Positions 17,587 to 26,600 of a stretch of DNA of 53,574 nucleotides are shown here, piece after piece. The position numbers and the translations under genes are program-made. Position 1 is the stretch's first letter; each line of letters starts with the position of its first letter. The stretch is from Bryobacterales bacterium (lineage in GTDB: Bacteria > Acidobacteriota > Terriglobia > Bryobacterales > Bryobacteraceae), in assembly GCA_026954325.1 (NCBI GenBank), contig JAIXKK010000047.1:1-53574 (forward strand), written 5' to 3'. The notes below the pieces were generated by a model, which saw only the letters and a program-made list of their open reading frames with translations, was not told the DNA's origin and searched no databases.

Positions 17587-18141
17587 ATGAACAAGAAGAT
17601 TCTCATTGTGACGGGAGATGCAGGCGAGGGCTACGAAGCCTGGTACGCCTACCATCGCTTTCAGGAGGCAGGGCACACGCCGGTGGTGGCGGCGCCTTCG
17701 AAGCGGCGGCTCCATCTGGTGATGCATGATTTCGAACCGGGCTGGGATACGTATGTGGAGCGGCCGGGCTACACGATGGAGGCAGATATCGCGATTGACA
17801 ACGTGCGCGCCGGCGATTACGACGCCATGTTGATTGTCGGCGGCCGCGCGCCGGAATACCTGCGTCACAACGAGAGGCTGATCACGTTGGTGCACGAGTT
17901 CCACGCGGCGGGGAAGTGGCTGTTCGCCATCTGTCACGGGATCCAGGTGCTGGTGGCCGCGGGCGTGGTGAAAGGCCGCTGCGTCACCTGCTACGAGCAC
18001 GTGCGGTATGAAGTGCAGATGGCGGGGGGCACGTGGGACGGCAAGCAGGCGGTGAGAGACGGAAAAATGGTGACGGCGCAGACGTGGCAATCGCACCCGG
18101 AGTTTTACCGGGAAGTGTTTGGGTGTTTGGGGAAGGGTTAG
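17587..18141 (+). CDS. DJ-1/PfpI family protein
   Basis: A 184-residue flavodoxin-like protein of the DJ-1/PfpI superfamily. The nucleophile elbow is AICHGIQ with the conserved cysteine at about residue 118. Other features are an N-terminal beta strand KKILIVTGDAGEGYE, the block DAMLIVGGRAPEYLRHN, and an end region VTAQTWQSHPEF resembling the substrate edge in this family. Members act as proteases, deglycases or stress proteins, and the activity cannot be told here. ATG at 17587 is preferred because GGAAG lies nine bases upstream; a TTG at 17569 is in frame. It is divergent from the thiolase operon. Confidence 0.88.
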   Translation: MNKKILIVTGDAGEGYEAWYAYHRFQEAGHTPVVAAPSKRRLHLVMHDFEPGWDTYVERPGYTMEADIAIDNVRAGDYDAMLIVGGRAPEYLRHNERLITLVHEFHAAGKWLFAICHGIQVLVAAGVVKGRCVTCYEHVRYEVQMAGGTWDGKQAVRDGKMVTAQTWQSHPEFYREVFGCLGKG

Positions 18142-18667
18142 GCGAGCCTTCGGAGTTCAGGAAGCGCGCGTCGCGGCGATGGAACGCAGTGGCTGGGCGC
18201 GACGGCGTTGGGCCGGCTCCAGCGGAAGAGCCTTTGCGCTGCTTCGGGGATTTTTTCGTCAATTTCGGGTTCTCGATTGTAGTCCGTCTGTTCGTCGACC
18301 ACGTCTCCATGCAGGCAGAGAATCCACGTTTCCATGTTGCGGCAGGGAATCATGTGGACGATCGCTCTGATCCAGAGGCGTAGCCCAGATGCTGTCGGTC
18401 CAGTCCGGCATGGAACTGGCATATACATCTTTCGACATCGCCGGTAGCAGCGTCGATAATCACAACGAGAGCCGTGACCGCCTTGGCGGATCTCTGCCGG
18501 CATGCGGCAACGGCTTCGGCGTATCGTTCCCGCACCCGCTGTTCTCCACAACCTCTACCGGAAGGGAGCGGTTCGAAGTAGATTTCGTGACGCCGGACAT
18601 TGAGCCGTCGGAGATAGCGGCAGGCGAACCGCTGATGACGGCGATCCTCCGCGAGGATGACAGCCAG
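18138..18667 (-). pseudogene. Frameshifted gene resembling small proteins encoded beside AAA ATPases
   Basis: Two minus-strand frames together read as one protein of about 175 residues. The first (from about 18667) gives AVILAEDRRHQRFACRYLRR, FEPLPSGRGCGEQRVRERY and ALVVIIDAATGDVE, then meets a stop at 18350. The second, one base out of phase, continues from about 18375 with AIVHMIPCRNMETWILCL, DVVDEQTDYNREPEID and ends at 18138. The order (acidic early motif, GRG-x-x-EQ, hydrophobic strand with D, then R-N-x-ETW) resembles Toprim-like DUF4276-type proteins often found next to AAA ATPases in defence loci; the family name is from memory. No ATPase is present, and no ATG or GTG start is visible. 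Broken gene or sequencing indel are both possible. Confidence 0.6.
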
Positions 18668-18872
18668 GGAAGGCTTAGCCGTTCTCCCATCCGCGCGGGC
18701 GATTAACTCGGCCGGAGTGAGAGTGCTTTCCGGCTCCCCGCGAAATTCCCTGAACAGGACCAATGCCCTCGCGCACGAATTGAACGCCGTAGTCTGGCGC
18801 TGGGTCACCCCAGGGCTCCACGACAAGACGATAGACCTCTCCGCCACCGTCCAAAAGGGCTTCCAGTTCCAA
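18668..18872. other. Unassigned stretch between the broken gene and gatB
   Basis: About 200 bases. A minus-strand frame opens with TTG at 18872, directly after the gatB stop (TGATTG), and gives 65 residues starting LELEALLDGGGEVYRLVVE before a stop at 18675. A second frame across the same bases runs into the broken gene. Neither is recognised; this may be the decayed 5' part of that locus. Confidence 0.35.
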
Positions 18873-20351
18873 TCAGGCGAGCTTTTTACGGAGCATTTCA
18901 TTTACCGCGCCGGGGTTCGCCTGTCCTCGCGTGGCCTTCATGATCTGCCCCACCAGGAACCCGGCGACGGCTGTCTTGCCGCCCTTGTACTGTTCCACCT
19001 GCTTCGGATTCGCCGCGATCACGTCGTCGATTATCTTCTCGAGGGCGCCGGCGTCGCTGATCTGGCGCAAGCCTTCCCGCTCCATGATGAGGCCCGGGGC
19101 TTGCCCGGTGGCAAGCATCCTGGGGAAGATCTCCTTGGCCAGTTTGCCGGACAATTCGCCCTTGGCGATGAGAGTCACCAGTTCGCCAAGCTGTCCGGGG
19201 GAGATGGGCGAGTCGTGGATTTCCTTGCCCTCCGCTTTCAGGGCGCCGAGAAGGTCGCCCATCACCCAGTTTGCCGCGGCTTTGGGATCGGCCGATGCTT
19301 TTGCAGCCGCTTCATAGTAATCGGCAAGGGCGCGTGTGGAGGTGAGCACATCGGCGTCATATTCGCGGATGCCGTAAGTATCGATGAAGCGCTTCTTCCT
19401 GGCTGAAGGGAGTTCGGGCATGCGGGACCGGATCTCCCCGAGCCACCGGTCACTGACGCGCACGGGGACGAGGTCGGGTTCCGGGAAGTAGCGGTAATCG
19501 TGCGCGTGCTCCTTGCTGCGCATGCCCACGGTCTCGCCGGTATCCGGATTGTAGAGCCGCGTTTCCTGGGCCACTTTGCCGCCGCTTTCGATGATGCCCA
19601 CCTGGCGGGCAATTTCGTAATCGAGGGCCAGTTTGAGGAAACGGAAGGAATTGAGGTTCTTCACTTCCGCCTTGACGCCGAATTTTTCCGCTCCCTTGAG
19701 GCGCACGGACACGTTCGCATCGCAGCGGAGATGGCCCTTCTCCATGTCGCAGGTGGACACGCCAACGAACTGAAGCACCTGCTTGATCACCGTCAGATAG
19801 GCATAGGCTTCATCGGAACCGCGCATGTCGGGCTCGCTCACGATCTCGATGAGGGGGGTGCCGGACCGGTTGAGGTCGACGTACGTGTAGCGGTCCGAAT
19901 CGCGAAATCCTTCGTGCGAACTTTTGCCGGCGTCGTCTTCGATGTGGACGCGAGTAATGCCAAGCCTTTTCGGCTCTCCGTTCACTTCGATGTCGAGGCT
20001 GCCGTGTTCGGCCAGCGGCTGGTCGTACTGCGAGATCTGGTAGCCTTTCGGCAGGTCCGGGTAGAAGTAGTTCTTGCGCGCGAGCCGCGAGAACGGATTG
20101 ATGCGGCAGTTGAGAGCCAGCCCCGCTTCGATCGCCATCTCCACCGCGGCTTTGCTCAAGACGGGAAGCGCTCCAGGCAATCCCAGGCAGACGGGGCAAA
20201 CGTTCGTATTCGGAGGCGCGCCGAAACTGGTGGGGCAGCCGCAGAAGATTTTCGTGTTCGTCGCCAATTGCACGTGGACTTCCAGGCCGATTACCGGTTC
20301 GTACTTCGCAATCGTTTCCGGAGTGGGGAGAGCTAGGGTTCCAGTGGCCAT
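18873..20351 (-). CDS. gatB: Aspartyl/glutamyl-tRNA(Asn/Gln) amidotransferase subunit B
   Basis: A 492-residue GatB, the kinase-like subunit of the GatCAB complex that amidates mischarged Glu-tRNA-Gln and Asp-tRNA-Asn. Signatures are YEPVIGLEVHVQL, CPVCLGLPGALPVLS, ALNCRINPFSRLARKNYFYP, DLPKGYQISQYDQPL, and SLDIEVNG leading into RVHIEDDAGKSSHEG. The C-terminal YqeY-like domain ends NEMLRKKLA. The ATG is preceded six bases upstream by TAAAAT, with GAGG overlapping that gap. It is divergent from the permease gene across only 28 bases. gatA and gatC are not in the window. Confidence 0.97.
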   Translation of the reverse strand: MATGTLALPTPETIAKYEPVIGLEVHVQLATNTKIFCGCPTSFGAPPNTNVCPVCLGLPGALPVLSKAAVEMAIEAGLALNCRINPFSRLARKNYFYPDLPKGYQISQYDQPLAEHGSLDIEVNGEPKRLGITRVHIEDDAGKSSHEGFRDSDRYTYVDLNRSGTPLIEIVSEPDMRGSDEAYAYLTVIKQVLQFVGVSTCDMEKGHLRCDANVSVRLKGAEKFGVKAEVKNLNSFRFLKLALDYEIARQVGIIESGGKVAQETRLYNPDTGETVGMRSKEHAHDYRYFPEPDLVPVRVSDRWLGEIRSRMPELPSARKKRFIDTYGIREYDADVLTSTRALADYYEAAAKASADPKAAANWVMGDLLGALKAEGKEIHDSPISPGQLGELVTLIAKGELSGKLAKEIFPRMLATGQAPGLIMEREGLRQISDAGALEKIIDDVIAANPKQVEQYKGGKTAVAGFLVGQIMKATRGQANPGAVNEMLRKKLA

Positions 20352-20357
20352 CGCCTC

Positions 20358-20363
20358 ATTTTA
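20358..20363 (-). promoter_or_regulatory. -10 element (TAAAAT) for gatB
   Basis: TAAAAT on the minus strand ends six bases before the gatB ATG at 20351. It shares a 28-base intergenic gap with the opposite-facing TACTAT, so the upstream halves of the two promoters must lie inside the opposing genes. Confidence 0.45.
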
Positions 20364-20368
20364 GCCGA

Positions 20369-20374
20369 TACTAT
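20369..20374 (+). promoter_or_regulatory. -10 element (TACTAT) for the permease gene
   Basis: TACTAT ends five bases before the ATG at 20380, with no Shine-Dalgarno sequence: a leaderless-type start. Confidence 0.4.
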
Positions 20375-20379
20375 CTCTG

Positions 20380-21694
20380 ATGCCTTTGCGGAAGTGGGTG
20401 GAGGGGTACTTCGCCTTCGAGGAACTGCGCACGAATTGGAGCACGGAAGTGCTGGCCGGGGTGACCACGTTTGTGACGATGGCCTACATCATCTTCGTAA
20501 ACCCGGCGATTCTGAAGGACGCGGGTATGCCGGTTGCGGCCACCACGGTGGCCACGTGCCTGTCGGCGGCGTTCGGATCGATTTTAATGGGAGTGCTGGC
20601 GCGCTACCCGATCGCGCTGGCGCCGGGCATGGGGCTGAACGCCTACTTCGCTTACGCCGTGGTAAAGGGGATGGGTGTCGCTTGGGAGACCGCGCTGGGC
20701 GCGGTGCTGATTTCGGGCGTCATTTTTCTGCTGTTGACCGTGAGCGGGCTGCGGCAACTGATTCTCAGCGCGGTTCCGCCGGAATTGTACGCGGCGGTTG
20801 CGGCGGGGATCGGGCTGTTCATCGCCTTCATAGGGATGAAGAACGCTGGTTTGGTGGCGGCGAATCCGGCGACGCTGGTGACGGTGGGAAACCTGCGCGA
20901 CCCGAACACGATTCTCCCGGCGGCGGGACTGATTCTCATCGGGGCGCTGATGGCGCGCGGAGTGAACGCCGCCATGCTGTTGGGAATCGCCTTGATCACG
21001 GCAACCGGCAGCGCGCTGGGGCTGGTGCATTGGACGCCCGGCACGCAGGATATCCGGGCGATCTCGGGCACGTGGCTGCATCTCGATGTTCGCGGCACTT
21101 TGGAACTCGGGCTTCTCGAGATCATCTTCGTGTTCCTCTTTGTGGACCTGTTCGACAACATCGGCACGCTGGTGGGGGTGGGCAAAAAAGGCGGGGTTGT
21201 TCGATGGCGCCAACCGGATTCCCCGCGCGGGGCGGATTCTGACGGCGGATTCGCTGGCGACGATATTCGGGTCGCTGGTGGGCACGTCCACGGTGGTCAG
21301 CTACATCGAAAGCGCGGCGGGCGTAGCGGCAGGAGGACGCAGCGGAGTGACGGCGGTGGTGACAGGGTTGCTGTTTCTGATGGCGGCCTTCCTGGCTCCA
21401 TGGTTTGGCGCTATCCCGGCCGCGGCTACCTCTCCCGCGCTCATACTGGTGGGCTCGCTGATGGTGTCGCATGCGGGGGAGATCCGGTGGCACGATCCGC
21501 TCATCGGAATCCCGGCTTTCCTGACCATCCTCTCGATTCCGCTGACTTTCAGCATCGCCAACGGGCTGGCATTCGGCTTTATCTCGTACGCGCTGCTACG
21601 GCTTGCGGCAGGACGATACCGGGAAGTGAACTGGCTGGTGTGGGTGCTGACGGCGCTGTTTCTTCTGCGCTTCGCGTACCTGGGGAGGGAGTGA
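20380..21694 (+). pseudogene. NCS2/AzgA-like purine permease, single-base frameshift
   Basis: The first frame gives about 270 residues of a nucleobase:cation symporter: YFAFEELRTNWSTEVLAGVT, the helix TFVTMAYIIFVNPAIL, APGMGLNAYFAYAVV and FVFLFVDLFDNIGTLVGVG. It then leaves the family at a run of six A (21184-21189). The correct continuation is one base further on: AKKAGLFDGANRIP, TADSLATIFGSLVGTSTVVS and IESAAGVAAGGR through to FAYLGRE, stopping at 21694. Five A instead of six would restore one reading frame of about 437 residues, the normal AzgA length. The remainder looks under selection, so a sequencing indel, a recent mutation, or transcript slippage at the A run are all possible. AzgA proteins import adenine, guanine or hypoxanthine. 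Confidence 0.85.
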
Positions 21695-21740
21695 CAGCCG
21701 CCATAGCAGCGGATCACGCTACGATAGATTCAAGATACCC

Positions 21741-22649
21741 ATGAAGTTTCTTTTCGTCTCTTTCACTTTTTGTTCGTCTGTGCTTGTTTACGGACAGGCC
21801 AAACCCGCTACTCCCGCAAGTCAGCAGAAGACCGCCGCACCCGCCGCCGCTCCGGCCGCGGATCCAAACGTGGTTGTGTTCAAAGTCGGTTCGGAGAGCT
21901 ACACGCGTGCTCAGTTTGATCAGCTCATTGCGTCGCTGCCGGAGCGAGTACAAGCCGAGGTGAGAGGTCCGAACAAGCGCAAACTGGCGGATCAGTTGGT
22001 GGAACTGAAGGTCGCCTCGCAGGAGGCGCGCCGGCGGAAACTCGAACTCGACCCCAAGGTGAAGCAGCAGATTGCCTTGCAAACAGACAACCTGCTGGCC
22101 AACGCGCTGTTCATGGAGGTATTGGACGCCACCAAGCCGGCGGAAGCTGACGTGAAGGGATATTACGAGACGCACAAAGCGGAGTACGAGCAGGTGAAGG
22201 CACGCCACATTCTGGTGCGGTTCCAGGGTTCGCGCGTGCCGCTGCGCGCCAACACGAAGGACCTGACGGAGGCTGAAGCGCTGGCCAAGTGCCAGGAGTT
22301 GCAGAAGCGGATCACCGGCGGGGAGGATTTCGCGGCGGTGGCGAAATCGGATTCCGACGATACAGGCTCGGGCGCCAACGGTGGGGATCTGGGGTCCTTC
22401 AGCCATGGCCAGATGGTCCCTCAATTCGATCAGGCCGTGTTTTCGCTTCCGGTGGGGAAGATCAGCGACCCGGTGAAGACTCCCTTCGGCTATCATCTGA
22501 TCCAGGTTCAGGAGCACAACAACAAGAACCTGGAAGAAGTGAAATCGCAGATTGAGCAGAAGCTGAAGCCGGAGCTTGCCAAGAAGCAGATTGAGGAGCT
22601 GAAAAAGAGCACCGTGATCACACTCGACGACGCTTACTTCAGCAAGTAA
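21741..22649 (+). CDS. Peptidylprolyl isomerase, parvulin type (PrsA/SurA-like), exported
   Basis: A 302-residue secreted foldase. A signal peptide (MKFLFVSFTFCSSVLVYGQ) is followed by a low-complexity Ala/Pro stretch, then a helical chaperone-like segment at about residues 50-145. The parvulin domain lies at about residues 150-260: ARHILVRF, LAKCQELQKRITGGEDF, GANGGDLGSFSHGQMVPQFD and TPFGYHLIQVQE. It isomerises X-Pro bonds in exported proteins in the periplasm. There is no clear ribosome-binding site; TACGAT lies 15 bases before the start. The PLP enzyme gene follows after ten bases. Confidence 0.9.
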   Translation: MKFLFVSFTFCSSVLVYGQAKPATPASQQKTAAPAAAPAADPNVVVFKVGSESYTRAQFDQLIASLPERVQAEVRGPNKRKLADQLVELKVASQEARRRKLELDPKVKQQIALQTDNLLANALFMEVLDATKPAEADVKGYYETHKAEYEQVKARHILVRFQGSRVPLRANTKDLTEAEALAKCQELQKRITGGEDFAAVAKSDSDDTGSGANGGDLGSFSHGQMVPQFDQAVFSLPVGKISDPVKTPFGYHLIQVQEHNNKNLEEVKSQIEQKLKPELAKKQIEELKKSTVITLDDAYFSK

Positions 22650-22659
22650 AGGCGGCGCC

Positions 22660-23658
22660 GTGCACCCCATTGACCGCAACCGGGCCGTGGAGCGCTTCGA
22701 GGCGGTTCCGCGGCTGGCTCTTGGCCATTATCCGACGCCTCTCGAGAAGATGCCGCGGCTGCGGAGCGCGCTTGGCGGGGGCCCGAAGCTCTTCATCAAG
22801 CGCGATGATTACACCGGAGCGGGCTTCGGCGGAAACAAGGTCCGGAAACTCGAGTACGTGCTGGCCGCGGCGCAAGCTGACGGTGTGGATTCGGTGATCA
22901 CGTGCGGCGGTGAGCGGTCAAACCACTGCCGCGTCACGGCCATGCTGGCGGCGCGGCTCGGCCTCGGGTGCACGCTGGTGCTGAATGCGCCTGGAAGAGA
23001 GGATGTCCCCAAGCCGGCGAGTCTGGCCATTGAAGAGGTGGTTGGAGCGCGGATTGTCCGGGTGGCGTCGCGAGAGGAGCGGACTCCGGCCATGGAGCGG
23101 GCGGCCGAAGAACTGCGCGGGCGAGGCGGGCGGCCGGTGGTTATCCCCGTCGGGGCGTCCACGCCGTTGGGAGCGCTCGGTTACGTCTCCGCCGCCTCCG
23201 AGCTTGCGGCGCAACTGGCGGCGCGGGAATTGCGGTTCGACGCGATTTTCTTCTCCAGTTCTTCCGGCGGCACGCACGCCGGACTCGCGGCCGGGAAGGA
23301 ACTGTTCCTGCACCCGGATACGCGACTCATCGGAATCAGTCCCGACGACTCATCCGGGAGCATCCAATCCACGGTGAGCGGCATCCTCGAGGGGATGTCC
23401 GGGAAGTTGGGAGTCGAATTGGATTGTGAGATCACCGTTGTTGACGAGTATGTGGGCGAGGGCTACGGGGTGGAAAGCAGCGCCGGGCGCGAGGCGCTGG
23501 AGTTGGCGGCGCGAATGGAAGGCTTCCTGCTCGATCCCGTGTATACCGCCAAGGCGATGGCGGGCATGATCGATTGGATCCGCCGCGGCCGCCTCCCTTC
23601 CTCGGGCAATGCGCTGTTCTGGCACACCGGCGGCCAGATGGCTCTCTTTCACACGTGA
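22660..23658 (+). CDS. PLP-dependent D-cysteine desulfhydrase/ACC deaminase family enzyme
   Basis: A 332-residue fold-type II PLP enzyme. The Schiff-base lysine is K60 in FGGNKVRKLEY, within KLFIKRDDYTGAGFGGNK. Other family blocks are ITCGGERSNHCRVTAMLAARLG, broken here at TCGGERSNHCR, and the phosphate-binding loop FSSSSGGTHAGLAAG. The C-terminal LDPVYTAKAMAGMI and FWHTGGQMALF complete the pattern. The family includes D-cysteine desulfhydrase, ACC deaminase and L-cysteate sulfo-lyase, which cannot be told apart safely by eye. The start is GTG at 22660, ten bases after the parvulin gene. A hairpin terminator begins at the stop codon. Confidence 0.88.
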   Translation: MHPIDRNRAVERFEAVPRLALGHYPTPLEKMPRLRSALGGGPKLFIKRDDYTGAGFGGNKVRKLEYVLAAAQADGVDSVITCGGERSNHCRVTAMLAARLGLGCTLVLNAPGREDVPKPASLAIEEVVGARIVRVASREERTPAMERAAEELRGRGGRPVVIPVGASTPLGALGYVSAASELAAQLAARELRFDAIFFSSSSGGTHAGLAAGKELFLHPDTRLIGISPDDSSGSIQSTVSGILEGMSGKLGVELDCEITVVDEYVGEGYGVESSAGREALELAARMEGFLLDPVYTAKAMAGMIDWIRRGRLPSSGNALFWHTGGQMALFHT

Positions 23659-23680
23659 CGCGGCCGAAGGGCCGCGTTTT
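23658..23680 (+). terminator. Intrinsic terminator after the PLP enzyme gene
   Basis: A perfect 8-base-pair stem (ACGCGGCC/GGCCGCGT) with loop GAAG is followed by TTT. It begins at the last base of the stop codon and ends at the 3' end of the convergent protease gene. Confidence 0.75.
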
Positions 23681-26600
23681 CAATCGTTCTTCACAATCAC
23701 GTTGATGCCGTCGCTGACGATGCGCGGAAACTCGTAGAGGATATTGCGGTCGTTAGCGGCGAGGATAGCGATGGTGTGCGGGCCGTTGGGAAGGCGCGCG
23801 GTGTCGAAATCGAGATCAAACCCGATGTTCGGGCAGGCGGGGACATCGGGGAGCGCGGCGCACTCCTCCGGGCGCGGCTTGCCATAGGGCACGGTAGCGG
23901 CAACGAATCCATCAATCAGGAGACGCACGGAGGTGATGCGGCCTACCGGATCCCAGGCGTGACCCGTGATACGCACCGTGCCGCTCAACACCTGATTTTG
24001 GGTGGGAGCAACGAGAACGCCTTTCGGTGGATCGGTCTTGTCGTTCTTCACGGTAAAGGCTACGGGTGCTTCCGGAAGGAGGGTGTAGCGGCCTGACTCG
24101 TCCTGGACGCGGATTTGAAGCGTGTGGCCGCCGTTGGCGAGCGGGATGGAGCCGCTGCGCGTATCGAGGCTGAACGTGAAGCCGATGGCCGGGCATCCGG
24201 CGGCGGGGGTTGAGGCGCAGATGTCGTTTCGCGAGGTTCCGTAGAGAGCGCGCCCATAGGTGATTCCGTCAATAAGCACATCAACGGAGTTGATGAGGAG
24301 TTTCACGGCGCCGGCGTAGCCGCGCACGGTGATGGTTCCGGAAACCTCGGCGCCGGCGGCGGGCGATTCGATAGAGCCGGCGGGGAGATTCGCCGGGCCG
24401 GGAGCCACCGTGAAGGCGCGCGGCTCCTCCGGGAAAGTGGACATTACGCCGCGCTGGTTGGTGGCGCGCAACTGGATGGTGTGTGTGCCCGGAGCGATAT
24501 TGAGAAGGGTGGGATCGAGAATACGGCGGAAGCCGACGGCAGGACACTGCGGAAGGCGGTTCCGCGCGCAGTAGTCCGCGCGGGGCAGGCCGAAGGCAGC
24601 GGTGGTGATGGCTCGTCCGTCGATGAGGATGTCAATGCGGCGGAGGCGTGCTCCGGGATCGGCATCGTAGGCGATGCCCTGGACAATGATGATGCCTTCC
24701 GTGTTCTCGCCGGCTTCGGGCAGTTCGAGATCCGCCACCGGACCGCCCATATTGGCGTAGGGCGGCTCCCAGATGATGACCGGCGCGTTCTCGAGAGTTC
24801 CCGCGCCGTCGTGGGTGCTCGGCACTTGGGCGAAGGTTTCATGACCGTTGCTGAGGCCAACCGTCACGGTGGTGGTGGGGCATCCCAGACCGGCGCCCTG
24901 CCCGCCCGCGGCCAGATTCCTGTTGCCGCCGCCGTATTGGAAAACGATGCGCCCGTCGGCGTAAAGCGTGGCCGCGAAGTTGAGCGGATCGGGATCCTGG
25001 AACAGGGAGATGGGATTGGTTTCGGCAGCCCAGCGGAACGTCACCGAATTACTCCCGGTGCTCATGTAGACATCTTCGTTCGGCTGCGCGAAGCCGTTGG
25101 TGCGCATGTCCATCCACATGGGGGCAACGGCGGGCAGCAGCCGGAAAGAGGCAACGTCATTGCATGGAGTGAAGTCGCGCTGTCCGAAGACGAGGATACC
25201 GTTCGAGTAGACGCGCGCTTCGCTGTATTTCTGTTCAAAGAAGGGAAACTCGAACGGGAGAGGAACGGCGGTGGAGCCGAGTTGCGAGCGCAGACGCAAG
25301 GCTTGTTCGTTGGCAAAGCGAAACCCCGGCGCGGCGAAGAAACCGGCGTAGTCCGGAAACGTGGCGGCGCTGGTTTCCGCCTGCTTCGGTCCCTGGCCAG
25401 TGTCTGCATCATTGTAATAGGCGGTGATGGTGTCGCCGGGGATGAGACCGAGGAATCCGCTTCCGCGCGCGGCGGGCGTGTACCGGGTGGCGATGGCTCC
25501 CGTGTAGACGAAGCCCTGTTTGCGCAGTGTGACCTGCTGCAGATCGCCGGACGTGGCGAGCAACTGCACCGTAGCGGCGGGTTTGGTGTAGTTGGCGTCC
25601 TGAAGGACAATGCGCACGGTTTCGCCGATGACGTACTTATCCTCGTAGAATTTCAGCGAACCCGCGGGAGAGGGCATATCGTAGTTGGCGGAGATGTGAG
25701 CCGAGTCGCCGCTGCCGGTTTGCGCCAGCACGCCCATGCCGCGCTTGGCGAAGCCTGCCCAGATCTGTTTCCGGCTCTCGCCGCGGAAATCCACCTGGTC
25801 GGCGAGGAGAATCGCATCGCGCATGTCGAGCATGGACGCCATGGGCGGGGCGAGCTTCATTCCGTCCACGACGATCAACCGCACGCGCCGGCGGCCTTCC
25901 TTTTCGCCCAACTGCTCGATGAGGTTGGCGCGCACTTCCCATAGGGCCTCCATGAAGATCTCGCCGTCGGCATGAACTTCCGGCTGCGGGATAACCTTGC
26001 CGAGTTGGGCGTAGGTGAGGGGATTGATTTCGGTGTTGGTCGAGTAAGGCCGTGTGCGGATGCCCGCGCCGATCTGGAAGAAGAGGTATTCGCCAAAGGG
26101 ATAGATGCCGCGGGCGGGTGCGCCTTCGGCCACGGTGAACTCGAGGGCGAAGAAATCGCTGAGGGCCTCGCCCATGGAGCCGCCCTGGTAGGTGAAGTAC
26201 ATCTGCCGTGCCAGCCTCCTGCTGACGCCATGGGTGTATTCGTGAAAGACCACTTCGGCGTCGAGCGAACCGTCGGTAAAGAAGCCGGGCATCTGGCCGC
26301 CGATGCCGGGATTGATATACATCAGCATGCGGCCGGGGATTCCGTCGTCTTCGACGGAAGAGAATGCCGCATTATTCAACAATGGCGAGCCCGGCGCCGC
26401 GACGCCGTACTGGCTATAGGCGTAAACGGGATCTCCACCCACGCCGCCCTTTCCGAAGTTGTCGGCCTGGTAATTACCGGCGGCTTCGTCGAAGCCCAGC
26501 GAGTAAAAGAGGTCGTGGGCGCGGTTCACCAGATAAAAGAGATTCGTACCCGATGCGGCGCCGAAGTAGGTGGGCTCGGGCGCGCTAACCCCCATTTCGA

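Noticed and set aside
21184..21189. Programmed -1 ribosomal frameshifting at the A run in the permease gene
   Set aside because: A -1 shift gives the third frame, not the one that continues the permease. Loss of one A, by mutation, slippage or sequencing error, is what fits.
24481..25944. A 487-codon plus-strand open frame opposite the M36 protease gene
   Set aside because: It is a shadow of the protease frame, with no recognisable domain or start signal.
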